The notes beneath the pieces were generated by a model that had not been told where the DNA came from, ran no database searches, and saw only the letters and a list, made by a program, of their open reading frames with translations. From NCBI GenBank assembly GCA_001632435.1, contig KV424013.1:1-64000 (forward strand): a stretch of 64,000 nucleotides of DNA, given 5' to 3'. How positions within the stretch are numbered: position 1 is the first letter of the stretch; each line of letters opens with the position of its first letter. Below are positions 1 through 12,742 of this stretch, one piece after another. Position numbers and translations under genes: made by a program. Source of the DNA: Calocera cornea HHB12733. Taxonomy: Eukaryota > Basidiomycota > Dacrymycetes > Dacrymycetales > Dacrymycetaceae.

Positions 1-524
1 GTTCCACGGGCATCAGGGTCGGAGAAGTGACCTCTGAGCGCAGCTAGGAACCCTGGGAAATCGTCCATGAGGGTGTCATTGAGGTTCCGAAGACCCTCAA
101 GCCATGCCCGGGGGAAGTCATGCTTGGTCATGAAACCAGCAATGTAGGTGGATTTGTGGCGATCCGTGGGGAACGTGGTGAATCCGCCATTGTGGATGTT
201 GTCTAGGCATTGGCGCAGGAATGGTTCCAGATTCTTGGCCTTGCCATCGAAGGGCACAGGTTCCGGTGCCCGGACAGACATAGCCGGGCGAGGGGGCTGG
301 ACCGGTGGAGGTGGCTGGAGAGACAAGTGGTGTAACACCTGACTGATGCCGCCGAGGGCATTACCAATCATGTGCACTGCTTGAGGCAGTGTATTGTCTT
401 GGATTGGGGGCTGGGGTTCCGCAGCAGGCAGAGCGGGCCCCAGATGGGGTTCCGGGAGAGTGGGCTCAGCGTCGCTCATGTCCAGGAGGGACTGAGAGCT
501 GTGACTGAGCTCAGGCAGGTCCAT
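1..524 (-). CDS. Gag-like protein of an LTR retrotransposon, partial
   Basis: The open frame runs from an ATG at 524 (a second in-frame ATG is at 479) off the left edge of the window. After a Pro-rich N-terminal part come the motifs PVPFDGKAKNLEPFLRQC and KHDFPRAWLEGL, typical of the capsid region of Ty3/gypsy-like Gag proteins in basidiomycetes. Gag packages the element RNA. Pol would lie to the left, outside the window, so activity cannot be judged. No stop or frameshift is visible in the 174 codons seen. The family assignment rests on these motifs only. Confidence 0.7.
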   Translation of the reverse strand, partial: MDLPELSHSSQSLLDMSDAEPTLPEPHLGPALPAAEPQPPIQDNTLPQAVHMIGNALGGISQVLHHLSLQPPPPVQPPRPAMSVRAPEPVPFDGKAKNLEPFLRQCLDNIHNGGFTTFPTDRHKSTYIAGFMTKHDFPRAWLEGLRNLNDTLMDDFPGFLAALRGHFSDPDARG

Positions 525-1012
525 AACGCAGGATACAGGCTCAAGACGACAAGGGTGTCGTGTCAAACTGTCAGGAATGGGCAGGGGCGAGGTTCCGGCA
601 GGGATTGGTCGTATCGAGCCGGGGGCGGGGACGGGGACTAGGCAGAGGGGAGACTGGGTAGATTGAGCTAGGCTAGGTACAGGGGGAAGACGATGATGAG
701 TTGACACGACAAGGAGACCTCGCTTGCAGCGGGTCTGTACTTATACTAGTGGGGCGGCTATGAGGTTCCGAAGCCCAAGGCGGTGCATCGGAACCTGTCC
801 CTGACAGCGCGGCAGTGAGGCTTCGGGGCTGCAGAACGAGCTCCAATGACGGAGGAGCGGTATATCTCTCAGCCTTCAGGGGCGTTAAGGTGTTGTAATG
901 CGGAGATAAGCATGGAGTAACCTTCGATTGAGGGCCGGACCGAGATACAAAAGTTCTACCTTAGTTCGGAACAACTCCCTCGGGCCCGGGGCCTAGGACC
1001 CTTACGATTACA
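525..1012 (-). mobile_element. Probable 5-prime LTR and leader of the retrotransposon
   Basis: On the minus strand the sequence starting at 1012 reads TGTAATCGTAAGGGTCC, a typical fungal LTR start (TG), and a TATAAGTA box lies near 740, about 210 nt upstream of the gag ATG. This fits the order LTR promoter, leader, gag. The inner LTR end and primer-binding site could not be fixed, and the second LTR is outside the window, so the boundary at 1012 is tentative. Confidence 0.45.
763..796. repeat. Inverted repeat inside the presumed LTR
   Basis: AGGTTCCGA (763-771) is followed after 16 nt by its exact complement TCGGAACCT (788-796). In the element RNA this could form a 9-bp hairpin downstream of the TATA box. 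Confidence 0.6.
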
Positions 1013-1129
1013 TTGCCCACGTCATAGAGGCCCTATACCCAGGCTCCTGGCCCTTGGGCGCCCAGGGACGATCACGCGCAACGCTCTGTCTGCCAGGCCC
1101 GTTGGGCCAGCTCTGCGAGGCATGTCCTC

Positions 1130-1216
1130 CAATTGTGCCCCGAGCGCCCGCAATTGTGCCCCGAGCCTCTCGCCCCGCGCAATTGTGCCCCGAGCACCCA
1201 CAATTGTGCCCCGAGC
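1130..1216 (+). repeat. Four copies of a 16-nt repeat upstream of the TKL kinase
   Basis: CAATTGTGCCCCGAGC occurs exactly at 1130, 1151, 1180 and 1201. Spacings are 21, 29 and 21 nt, so the copies form two units of about 50 nt. The block ends 40 nt before a TATA box and contains the palindrome CAATTG in each copy. It could be an upstream activating array; it codes for nothing convincing. Confidence 0.8.
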
Positions 1217-1255
1217 CTCTCGCCTCTGCCGCGCACGTTTTCCAGCGAGAGTAAG

Positions 1256-1263
1256 TATAAATA
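1256..1263 (+). promoter_or_regulatory. TATA box of TKL kinase 1
   Basis: TATAAATA lies 170 nt upstream of the chosen start codon at 1434 and directly after the repeat array, in the right orientation for the kinase. Confidence 0.5.
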
Positions 1264-1433
1264 TGGAAGACGGCGCTGAGCGACCGGCAGACTTGCATAC
1301 ACTCCGCTGCGCCAGACAATTTGGCGCTTCTCCTAGCCCGGATTCCTCATCGTGATCATTGCACTGTTCCAGTACGTCAATGTTCCGTTAAAGAAGTTTG
1401 AATGAACTAGCTAACACCCCAATTAGGTCAGAA

Positions 1434-2632
1434 ATGGCAGAAGCTCTTCATAAGAAACTTACGAATGCTCTTCAACTCACCAAGGATCTCACACACGTTG
1501 TCAAGCACGTCTCCAGCATTGCTATGGAGCGCGGGGCCCGTGGTTTGATATGGACAGGTTACTACAACGATACCGTCAAAGTTGCGCTCAAGACGATGAG
1601 ACTTGAAGACCGGGCACCCGATAGGCGTCGCATCAACGTACGCTAATTGCCCAATGTCCAGACATTCGTGATTGACATTGATGTTATTGCTTTACAGCAT
1701 TTCGTTGCCGAGCTGACGAGCTGGACAAAGCTTTGTCATGAGAATATTCTTGAGCTATATGGTGTCTATGATCATGCACCATATGGATTCGCTATGGTTT
1801 CTCCCTGGATGGAGCATGGTCATATACTTCAGTACTTGGAGTCGCATCCAGATGTGCCGCGCCTTCCGTTGGTAAGTCAAGACTCATGCAGTCGGACTCG
1901 CAACTTGATTGGTGATATTAACGTTTGTCAGCTACTCGATGTCGCAGTGGGCCTGAATTATCTTCATTCGCTGCTCCCTAGTCCGATAATACATGGCGAC
2001 CTCAGAGGAGTGAGTGGCACATTCTTATGTTCTGCCACTTGAGACCGTTCCAATCCTTTGATTAGCAAAACATTCTGGTTCGATCCTCTGGCCAAGCCTG
2101 CTTAGCCGACTTTGGACTTTCTCGTTCACTCGCTGAAATACAGACGGACGACTCGAGCGAGTCCAGTGGCTTCTGGGCGACATGCGGTAACCCTCGTTAC
2201 ATGTCGCCGGAACGCCTGCTACCTGACGATCATGGCTTAACGGCTCTTACATCCTTCACTCCGGCGGCGGATGTGTGGTCCTTTGGCATGGTATTGCTCG
2301 CGCTCTTTTCGGGACGTCGACCTTTTCATCTCCTCCCAGACGACTGTAGCCTACTTCGGGCCATTATACAGCGCGAGCGTCCGCAGCATCCTGGAAGCCT
2401 TGCGAATCAGAGGGGTTTATGTGATGCTCTATGGCAGCTAGCGCAAGACTGTTGGAAGGAAGAGCGTACGGAAAGGCCGACTGCTAGCGACATAGTCACT
2501 CGGATCAAGTTACGGGGTTCTATCACGTCTGCCACTCTATCCCTGGCGCCGTCTCTCTCTGCTTATCTGCCAGACAATGGACCGGGAGAAGTGATCGTCG
2601 TCCATGGGATCAATGACTCTGGAGATCGCTAG
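1434..2632 (+). CDS. TKL-type protein kinase, copy 1
   Basis: Model: join(1434..1637,1698..1871,1932..2009,2066..2632), 340 aa. It is a nearly bare kinase domain: degenerate Gly-rich loop at 32-42, VALK lysine at 53, the family motif LYGV then FAMVSPWMEHG, catalytic loop HGDLRGQN with Asp149 (HRD arginine replaced by Gly, usual in this mushroom-expanded TKL family), ADFGLS at 166-171 and YMSPERL in place of APE. The catalytic residues K, D, N and DFG are all present, so activity is likely. The target is unknown. The frame is open upstream of 1434 but has no earlier ATG. Copy 2 at 22378 has the same intron positions in the core. Faces a convergent small secreted protein gene. Confidence 0.88.
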
Positions 2633-3138
2633 CTTGACTGGTTATCGTTGCCTCGACGACCTCCTACACTGCACCATGCCGCTGCAATCATCCGGGTCGA
2701 TGTCTATCTGTTCTCTATGTTACGTGTCACAAATATGTCCAGCTGTTTCCATCCATGTATCATTTTGTAATCAAATGTGCATGAATCAACTCCAAAACCA
2801 TGTTGTAGGGTAATTGGTCATCAATTGCTGCCACGGTCGTCCCGGATCTGCAGAACAAAGCATAGCACCAGAGTCAATAGCAGTTGAGCACGCGGAGAGG
2901 GCATCAAGCGGTACGCCCATATCGGTATACAGCTTTTGAACGTCCCACCGTATGTACGGCTGGAACCCTAAGCAACTAGACTAACGGACAGAAACGTCTC
3001 CCATCACCTCAATATCCGTCTGCAGTCACTCCAGCTTTCAGACCTGCTCGGAAGTGGTAGTGTAGATCGCACTGGAAAATGCTCGCAGCTTATAAGGACG
3101 CAGCATCATTATCAAGAGAAGTACTCAACGGAGAAGAA
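2633..3138. other. Intergenic between convergent genes
   Basis: Contains the 3-prime flanks of kinase 1 and the secreted-protein gene. No coding region or repeat was recognised. Confidence 0.6.
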
Positions 3139-3402
3139 TCATACAGGCCACGGGGCACGGATGACGATATCATTGGTCTGCTCATCCCATGCAACCTCGT
3201 TCTCGCTTGATCCCCCTCCTATCCCGGCGCCAAGTGCACCAAACAGGTCCTGGAGAAGCTCTTGTGCACCCTCCGTGTCATAGATGACCACTTTCGACAT
3301 ACGTTCGGAATGGAGGCTGAAGCGATCGAATGTTGGTTCTTGGGCCGATGCAGTTGCTATGGACCAGGCGAGCATGAGGATGATTAGAGCGGTAAGGCGC
3401 AT
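3139..3402 (-). CDS. Small secreted protein (87 aa)
   Basis: Single exon from ATG at 3402. Residues 1-20 form a good signal peptide (MRLTALIILMLAWSIATASA) with cleavage expected before QEP. The mature part of about 67 residues has a Gly-rich stretch (GALGAGIGGG) and ends APWPV; it has no cysteines, so it is not a classical Cys-rich effector. The family was not recognised. The open frame extends upstream, but the signal peptide decides for this ATG. A decayed homolog sits in the same relation to kinase copy 2 (23745-24018), so kinase and secreted gene were duplicated together. Confidence 0.65.
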   Translation of the reverse strand: MRLTALIILMLAWSIATASAQEPTFDRFSLHSERMSKVVIYDTEGAQELLQDLFGALGAGIGGGSSENEVAWDEQTNDIVIRAPWPV

Positions 3403-4036
3403 CTTGAGGCGGGCGCACGCGGGCAGCGACGATTGGGGATGTCGATACTGTCCTTTTCTATCTGCAAGCACGCCCTCATCTTATAGACAGCGAAGGAAGC
3501 AGGGAAGGAACGCGGGAAGAATGCGGGGCATGCGGGTCCAGGATACATTGGGATCGATAAGAGCGTCTGCTTCTGAGAACACGTTCTGAGACGGTTCCTA
3601 TGCTTCCACAAACAGCACAAAGGACAAAGAAGCACCAGTAGGAGCAGAGTACCCCCAGATCGCAACCGTGAGAGTGTTCTTACACGCGCACTGATGACTC
3701 TCATGATTCGAAGGGAGTGGACGACCTTACAGACCAACAATGGGCATCCTAAACGGATCTTAACACGTTATAAATAGCAAACATGCTGATCAGGGATGGA
3801 AGGGCCTTTTCATCCCACAGAATTCGTTGCTATGATCGGTATCTGCCAGTGAGATCTTGTGATGCACTCTCGTATCATTGGTGAATAATACCAGGGGCAA
3901 GTACGAGCAGCAGCACTGCAGTCTTGACTCTTCCCTTCTTCCGCTCGCGCAATCTATTGCCCCATTTCCGCAATCTGACGCATACGTGGTCATACAGGCA
4001 CAGTCCGCATATAGAGCATTGTCTTGTGACAACCGC
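3403..4036. other. Upstream region of the secreted-protein gene
   Basis: The first ~190 nt (to about 3590) match the region upstream of the decayed copy at 24019-24230 (shared words include GCAGGGAAGGAA and GCGGGAAGAATG), so promoter sequence was included in the duplication. TTATAAATAG at 3768-3777 is a TATA-like box without an obvious gene. No coding region seen in the rest. Confidence 0.55.
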
Positions 4037-5432
<1,396 letters not shown>

Positions 5433-6462
5433 CGTCGACTGGGATCGAGGTATGCTATAGAACGAAGGCGATGTGGGAGACTGAGATCGGAGGGAGGGAG
5501 CGGACCAGGCTGGCTATATGCGCGTTTTCTTATGTGGTCCTGTGCCTCTGCAAGGGTCCTGGGCTGAGACTCTCCGCTTTGGTCGGCAAGCCACGCTCAC
5601 GACGGACATGATCGCGATACGCCGAAGTATATGTTGTTATCTACTAGAACACGCCCCGAAATGCGCGTTTGCCATACGAAGACGTGTATCTGCGCGGGAA
5701 GATCGTCCCCTCTCCATTTGATGAAGCTGACTGAACTGTTGACCAGCTCATGGGCCAACCTGTCCTGTCAGACAGGCTTCCAACGCGCGACTCGGTCCAG
5801 GCAAAGTCTAATTCCGCGCGTTGTCCGGGCGCGTCGCCTGTCCATGCGGTCGTTGCTGTGCAGCCGCCCCACTTCTCCGCTTCTCACAAGAAATCATCAA
5901 ACATTGTCACGCACAATGACAATTGCTGAGGGTATCTGTACTCTGGAAGATGGGGTGGCTAGCGCGGATAAATCAGAATCGGTTCGGCTCGGCTCATCGC
6001 TGGCATGCGCATGGCGGTGCACTATATCCTTGGCACATCGGGGAAACAATGATCGCTTCGTTTCCAAAACTACTTGATGGTGGGCTACTCTTACAACCCA
6101 CCCACCCAAGTTCCCGTCGCTATTGACTTCGGAATTGGTGATAGATGGGATATAGCAACTTTTCCTTCAGCATTCCCCTAGTTACAGCTGCTGTACTTAC
6201 TAATTGAGCATTTCAGCTTCTGCTCAGATAAGGCGTAGTGTAAATCCCGAATCCAGCCCGTGTGAATGTTGTATATCCCCATCGTGGTCGCCTTCAAAAT
6301 GCATACAAAGCGGCTAATTTTGTCCTGGTGGGCGAGCCGGTCGCGCCGGGCACGACCAACCGCGCCTCGTCCCAGGGCCCTGTATTAGAAACACGTCCTC
6401 CTGCCATCTCACCTTCCTCACCTTCACCCCTTGCGCCCCCCTCCCCCTCTCTCACCTCGAAC
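5433..6462. promoter_or_regulatory. Shared divergent promoter region of GMD and GDP-L-fucose synthase
   Basis: The two start codons face away from each other over 1,030 bp. A pyrimidine-rich leader (about 6395-6460) precedes the synthase ATG. No clear TATA box was found for either gene. No other gene was recognised here. Confidence 0.55.
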
Positions 6463-7817
<1,355 letters not shown>

Positions 7818-8334
7818 GTTGGGATGCAGAAGACGCTCGATGACCAGCGAAGACGGCAGGCTGTTGCGCTGCAGGGAATCAGGAGCTGTTGGGGTGAATA
7901 TGAGACGTTCTGGCATTGTAGGCAAGAAGCTCGAGACATCGAAACCTAGACGCGTTCTTCCATTACAGAGATATGGGCCGCGAATCCCGTGAAATGTAGA
8001 GTTCTGTCAACCAACAGAGTCTACTATTTATCATTGTAGTTAGGACCAATATTCGGGCCAAGCAATGAGAAGCACGTACGGCACGAGCACGTAACGTGTG
8101 GCATACAGCATGATGGATCATGTCCGAAGGACGCGGGTCGGGCGCGAGACCGGGTTATTACAATTCACTGCCACCTGGGACGAGAAAGTGCGCGACTGCG
8201 ACGCCAAGTACCTGAGTTCTGCCTGCCCCGCGACGACACCAGCGATCGATTGACCACCTTCCAGCCCCTCCCCCGCTCTCCTCTTTCATCCGTCTTCTGT
8301 TCTCTGTATACCTTGATAGACAGCCTCTCCGGAG
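7818..8334. other. Intergenic, synthase 3-prime flank and transporter promoter
   Basis: No gene or repeat recognised. A pyrimidine-rich stretch (8255-8330) directly precedes the transporter start codon. Confidence 0.6.
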
Positions 8335-9630
8335 ATGCCTCAGCCAAACGCGCCAGAGCCGCCGGCGTCGAGGATGCTCGTCGTACGTCCACGTCCGTGG
8401 GCGCGTGTCTGCCACGACAAGCTAACGCGACGTGTATGCAGGCAGCAACAGTATCATTCTACCTCGTCGCGGCTATTGCTGTACGTCCCATTATGCACTC
8501 CTGCCGCGCGAGATGCTTATCACAGCCTGTAGATGGTCCTGGCCAACAAATGGGTACTCGACAAGACTACCCTCCCCCTCTTCTTCCTCTTCGTCCAGCT
8601 CGACATCGCCGTCATCCTCCTCTTTGTCGCGCACTTGTGCGGTCTCCTCCGATTACCGGCACGATTGGATCTCGGTGTGATGCGGGGGCTCGCGCCGCTC
8701 GTGGCGATCAACGTTCTGGGCTTAACGTATGCATTATTACCTCCCCTCGTTTAGGCGCCGCAGGCTGAGCAGCCCGCACAGATTCAACAACTACACGCTG
8801 AAATTCGTCGATGCCTCCTTCTACCAAGTAGCGCGCGGGATGGTTCTCCCTCTAACAGTGGGCATCTCCTTCATTGCCTTGCATGCACGTCCCTCGCTTC
8901 GCGTCCTCATCGCCTGCGGGATCGTCACCTGCGGCTTTCTCGTCGGCGTCCTGCTTGACCGCACCTATTCGAGCTCGCCCGACGCGCCCCCCACGCACTA
9001 CAGCTACCTTGGCGTCTTCTTCGGTATTCTGAGCAGCTGCACAACCGCCCTCCACGCGGTCGTCATCAAGCGCAGTCTGGACATTGTCCACGGCTCTGCG
9101 CTCGAGCTCGCATGGTACAGCAACCTGCTGAGCGCCATCGCGCTCATCCCGCTCGTCCTCCTTGCCGGCGAGGGGCCGGGCATCATCGAGCTCCTGAGCG
9201 GGAACGCAGCGGTTGTGGGCACAGGCTCGAGCTTCAGCGCGCTCAAGACGTTCGTCTGGGGCTCCCTCATCACCGTATGTCTCTCCCCCGCCGTGGCAGG
9301 CATATTCTAACGCAACCGATATAGGGCGTGATTGGCTTCCTGATCTGCATGGCTGGCTTCCTCTCCATCAAGGTCACCTCGCCCATAACGCACATGATCT
9401 CCTCCGCCGTCCGGGGCGTGCTCCAGTCCATCCTCTCCATCTGGCTCTTCCACGACATCATCACCTCCGGCCGCGCGGCGGGGATCGCGCTCATCCTCCT
9501 CGGGTCTATTTATTACACCTGGGTGCGCAACCTGGAGAGCCAGCCAAAGGCGGAGCCAGCGAAGGGCACGTACGAGCAGGTGCCGATGAAGGATATCGAG
9601 GAGGGTGAGCCGCGGAGGGATTTGGACTGA
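8335..9630 (+). CDS. GDP-fucose transporter-like protein (SLC35C1/TPT type)
   Basis: Model: join(8335..8382,8442..8480,8533..8726,8782..9274,9325..9630), 359 aa. A multi-span nucleotide-sugar transporter of the drug/metabolite superfamily, expected in the Golgi membrane exchanging GDP-fucose for GMP. About ten hydrophobic segments are visible. Family marks: VLANKWVLDK, FNNYTLKFVDASFYQVAR, YLGVFFGILSS, ELAWYSNLLSAI, KVTSPITHMISS and YTWVRNLE; the order and length match animal SLC35C1 (364 aa). The C-terminus is short and charged. Substrate is inferred from similarity and from lying beside both GDP-fucose synthesis genes; another GDP-sugar cannot be excluded. Confidence 0.85.
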
Positions 9631-10551
9631 GGACTGGGCGGCTTCATAAGACTGGGATGGGGCTTGGGCAGGGGCTTGGAAGCGGAGCGGAGATGCGTTG
9701 AATGCTTGGCGGCTCTGCGACGTTGTAGGCGAGCGGACTCTGCGAGCGCGGTGCGCGCGCCGGGTAATTATTCGACTAGGCATTGTAACTATCGTGCATA
9801 CCCATGGTGCCTCGAACACAGATGCGTGCATACTGTATGATCGGCCGGGGCCCAGGGACGGGCTCGACTCTATACCGGTACCGGTACTTGTGCCAGGCGG
9901 ACCCTTGAGACCGAGCTCACCAATCTACATATCTGACCACCACGCAGCCTTTCAACTTGTGCCGATGATGTCGGATCAGCCTGGCAGGAAAGCGGATGAC
10001 CAGGACAGCGGTCTTTACCAATCCCATAGACTCTCGCCATTCATCGATAAAATTGTCCAGCTCTTGATGACTCACCGAGCCCGGCATATCTTAATGAACC
10101 CCAGCCACCAATTTCGTCCCGGTAATTAGCGCCGGCATCTCGAACCCTGCACCCCGGTCGGCCGTCGATATCCCCGGCATCCGCTCCCTTCCCTTCCCAT
10201 CCTTCCCATGCCTGCAGGCCTTTCCTGTGTGCGTGGCTCTGGGCGTAATTGTGCGCAATCTATCGAGAACGCTGTCTCACCTATTATCTGGCACGTTCGG
10301 CGCTGTTCGCGTCCCTGCTGGTGCTCAGCGCAGGATGGCTGAAGTGTAGGTGTCTCCATTCGGAAGGTATGAGGGCCGGATGCCCGTCCTTCCGGATGTC
10401 GTAAGCCTGGTCCTGATTGTCTGCGGGCGGTTGCATGCGTGTCCTCTGCCTGCACCCGGACGCTATATAACTCTGGCTATGCTGCCTCTCCGAATCCCCC
10501 TCTTCGCTGCGTCACTCTGTGTCGGCGACTCCTCGCTTGGTCTAGCTGACA
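9631..10551. other. Intergenic, promoter side of hydrolase A
   Basis: No gene recognised; a short CCGGTACCGGTAC repeat lies near 9874-9890. Apart from the TATA box listed separately nothing stands out. Confidence 0.55.
10464..10470 (+). promoter_or_regulatory. TATA box of hydrolase A
   Basis: TATATAA 82 nt upstream of the ATG at 10552, a usual distance for TATA-containing fungal promoters. Confidence 0.55.
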
Positions 10552-12192
10552 ATGCCGCCCCTCTCCTACGCCCCTCCCCCCGGGCCCGCCCCTGTACCCG
10601 ACCTCACCGCCGCCCGGCCCCTCCCGCCCGTCCACCCCCTCCCGCTCCCATCGCACCTCCCCAGCCTGCCAACTCCCCAGCGCCCCTCCTCCTTCCCGGG
10701 CTACACCCTCACCACCCACCTCACCCCCTGTGCGCGCCCGCGCGCGTCGCTCACGGCTACCCGGCGCGCCATCCGGCCGGCCTACCCGCCAAGCGTGGAG
10801 CAACAGTCCAGCACCCCTGCAGCTAAGGCGAACCGGGCCAAAGAGGTCAAGCAGCTCACAGCTCAGCTCTGGGAGCAGCGCGACGAGGTGTACTCTTCCC
10901 CCAGCTGGGCCAGCACAGCACAAGAGGAGCAGGAAGCGCCACAGCTGTGGGCGGTCGTGAACCGGTTCTTGCGGGAGGAACAGGCGAGCAGGGGAGTGAC
11001 CCTGTTCTTGCTGCACTCGAATGGGATGACGAAGGAGACGTGGGAGCCGGTGGTCGGGAGCGTCCTCCGGCTGTATCCGGTAGATGAGGTGCTCGTGTGG
11101 GAGACATATAATCATGGCGATGCGGCGCTGATCAACGCCCCGCATCTGGGTGACACTTGTGCGTAGCTCTTCTAGGACAGGTGTGTACTCGGCTGATGCA
11201 GGTGCAGACGACTGGGCAGACAATGCCCGCGACGTGCTGCAGTTCCTCACGTACCACCGACCGCTAACGAACGCCCGCGCTCCTCTACACCTCCCACCTC
11301 ACGACAAGGAAGCTGAACCAAGAAAGGTCATTGGCCTAGGTCATTCATACGGAGGGGTGGTCATGTATGCGCCTTGCCTCCTCCGTCCGCATACCCGGTG
11401 CTGACCAAAATAAGGTTGAGAGCCGCGCTGGACAGCCCGGAACTGTTCAGCTGCCTCATACCGGTGGAGCCGCTCGCCCGCCCCGCGAGCTCGTACGGGC
11501 GCCTGCTGCACCCCAGCGGTGGGTGGAACGGGCTCAGGCAGAGCACGCTCTCGCGCCGCTCTGTCTGGCCTTCCCTGTACGCCTCGCTCCCCATTAGCCT
11601 GGGCGTAGCAGACTGACAGTGATGCAGAGAGGAAGCGCGCAGCTTCTTCCTCCGCTCCCCGTTCTTCAAAGCCTGGCACCCGGCCGTCCTGCACGCTCAC
11701 CTCTCCTCCGCCCTCTTCCCGCACCCCTCCTCCCCGGGGGCCGTAGCGCTCAAGCAATCCCCCTACGACGAGGTTCTGTGCTACTTCGACCCTCCGGAGC
11801 CGGGGGAGACGTGGGCGCTCCTCCCGGCCCTGGACGGGCGGGTGGAGATCCGGTGGGTGATGGGCAAGGACCCGGAGACCTTTACCGGTGGGGAGGCGAT
11901 CGCCAGGGAGCTGGTGTGGCGCAGGAGGGGGAGGACGAGCAATGTCGTCTTCCAAGAGGCGGGGCATTTCGTGAGTGCTGCATTGGTGGGCTCGATCGGG
12001 ATGATGAGACTGACTTTAATCCGCAGATCCCACAGGAGGCACCAGAGCGTTTGGGTACGTCGATTTCTACCCCAGGGTTGTGGTCGTTACTGACCGGAAT
12101 TGTTAGCCCAAGAAGTTGTAGATGTGCTCATGCGGCGACATGGCCCACCAGCTCAGAAGATCTCACAAGCACCAGTACAAGCCCGGCTATGA
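10552..12192 (+). CDS. Alpha/beta hydrolase, paralog A
   Basis: Model: join(10552..11158,11208..11364,11415..11576,11628..11970,12027..12054,12107..12192), 460 aa. Pro-rich N-terminal ~60 residues, then an alpha/beta-hydrolase domain: oxyanion-type motif LHSNGM, YDWADNARDVLQFLTYH, nucleophile elbow GHSYGG, and AGHFIPQEAP carrying the likely catalytic His. The usual LVDPVI after the nucleophile helix is changed to LIPVEPLARP. Reaction and substrate are unknown; the family is common in basidiomycetes. Paralog B follows 550 bp downstream in tandem and paralog C lies at 24474-26319; splice sites coincide in all three except two differences noted there. Confidence 0.85.
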
Positions 12193-12742
12193 GGAAGCAC
12201 TACCACCACTGTATTGTAGAAACACATGAGACGGCAAAAGCTGCAATCTTAATTAGACTAGACGCAGCCCAATTAATACAATGCCTGTTTCCTCGTCCGT
12301 CCAGCTTGCAGGTGTGTACCGCCGCAAATAGCGCCGACCGCCCCGCGGAGTCCGGAGCATGCTCGGCTCCCGCACAACCACTCACGGCAGCGGGATCTCC
12401 GGCTTCCCTTCCTCCGTTCAGGGTCCACAACTGAGATGTTATCACGGTCATCTTCTGCCGTCCATCCCGCAATTCCAAATCCGCAATTGACTTCACTTGA
12501 TTCCTTGTTGTTATTGGATGCAGATGAATGCCCGGGGCATAACACCGCCGGGGCACAACACGGTCAGGGCGCCACTGGGAACGGGACCGATGCAGTGAAT
12601 GGAACATTGCTGGCGATCGCTATTGCCTGACTGAGCAGGGCGCAGGGGCGCCTATATCATCCATCCCTCTCTTTCCTCAAGGCCGCTCTTCTCTCCCTCG
12701 GTCCCAACTCAAACACCTTGGTAGCGTCTTAGAAGAACCGGG
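12193..12742. other. Intergenic between tandem hydrolases A and B
   Basis: Holds the promoter of paralog B (a TATAT at 12653, 90 nt before its ATG). No gene recognised. Confidence 0.6.

Noticed and set aside
1398..1433. Earlier start for kinase 1
   Set aside because: The frame is open there but lacks an in-frame ATG; the first one is at 1434.
10477..11250. Minus-strand open frame of 257 codons opposite hydrolase A
   Set aside because: Shadow of the Pro-rich N-terminal exon.
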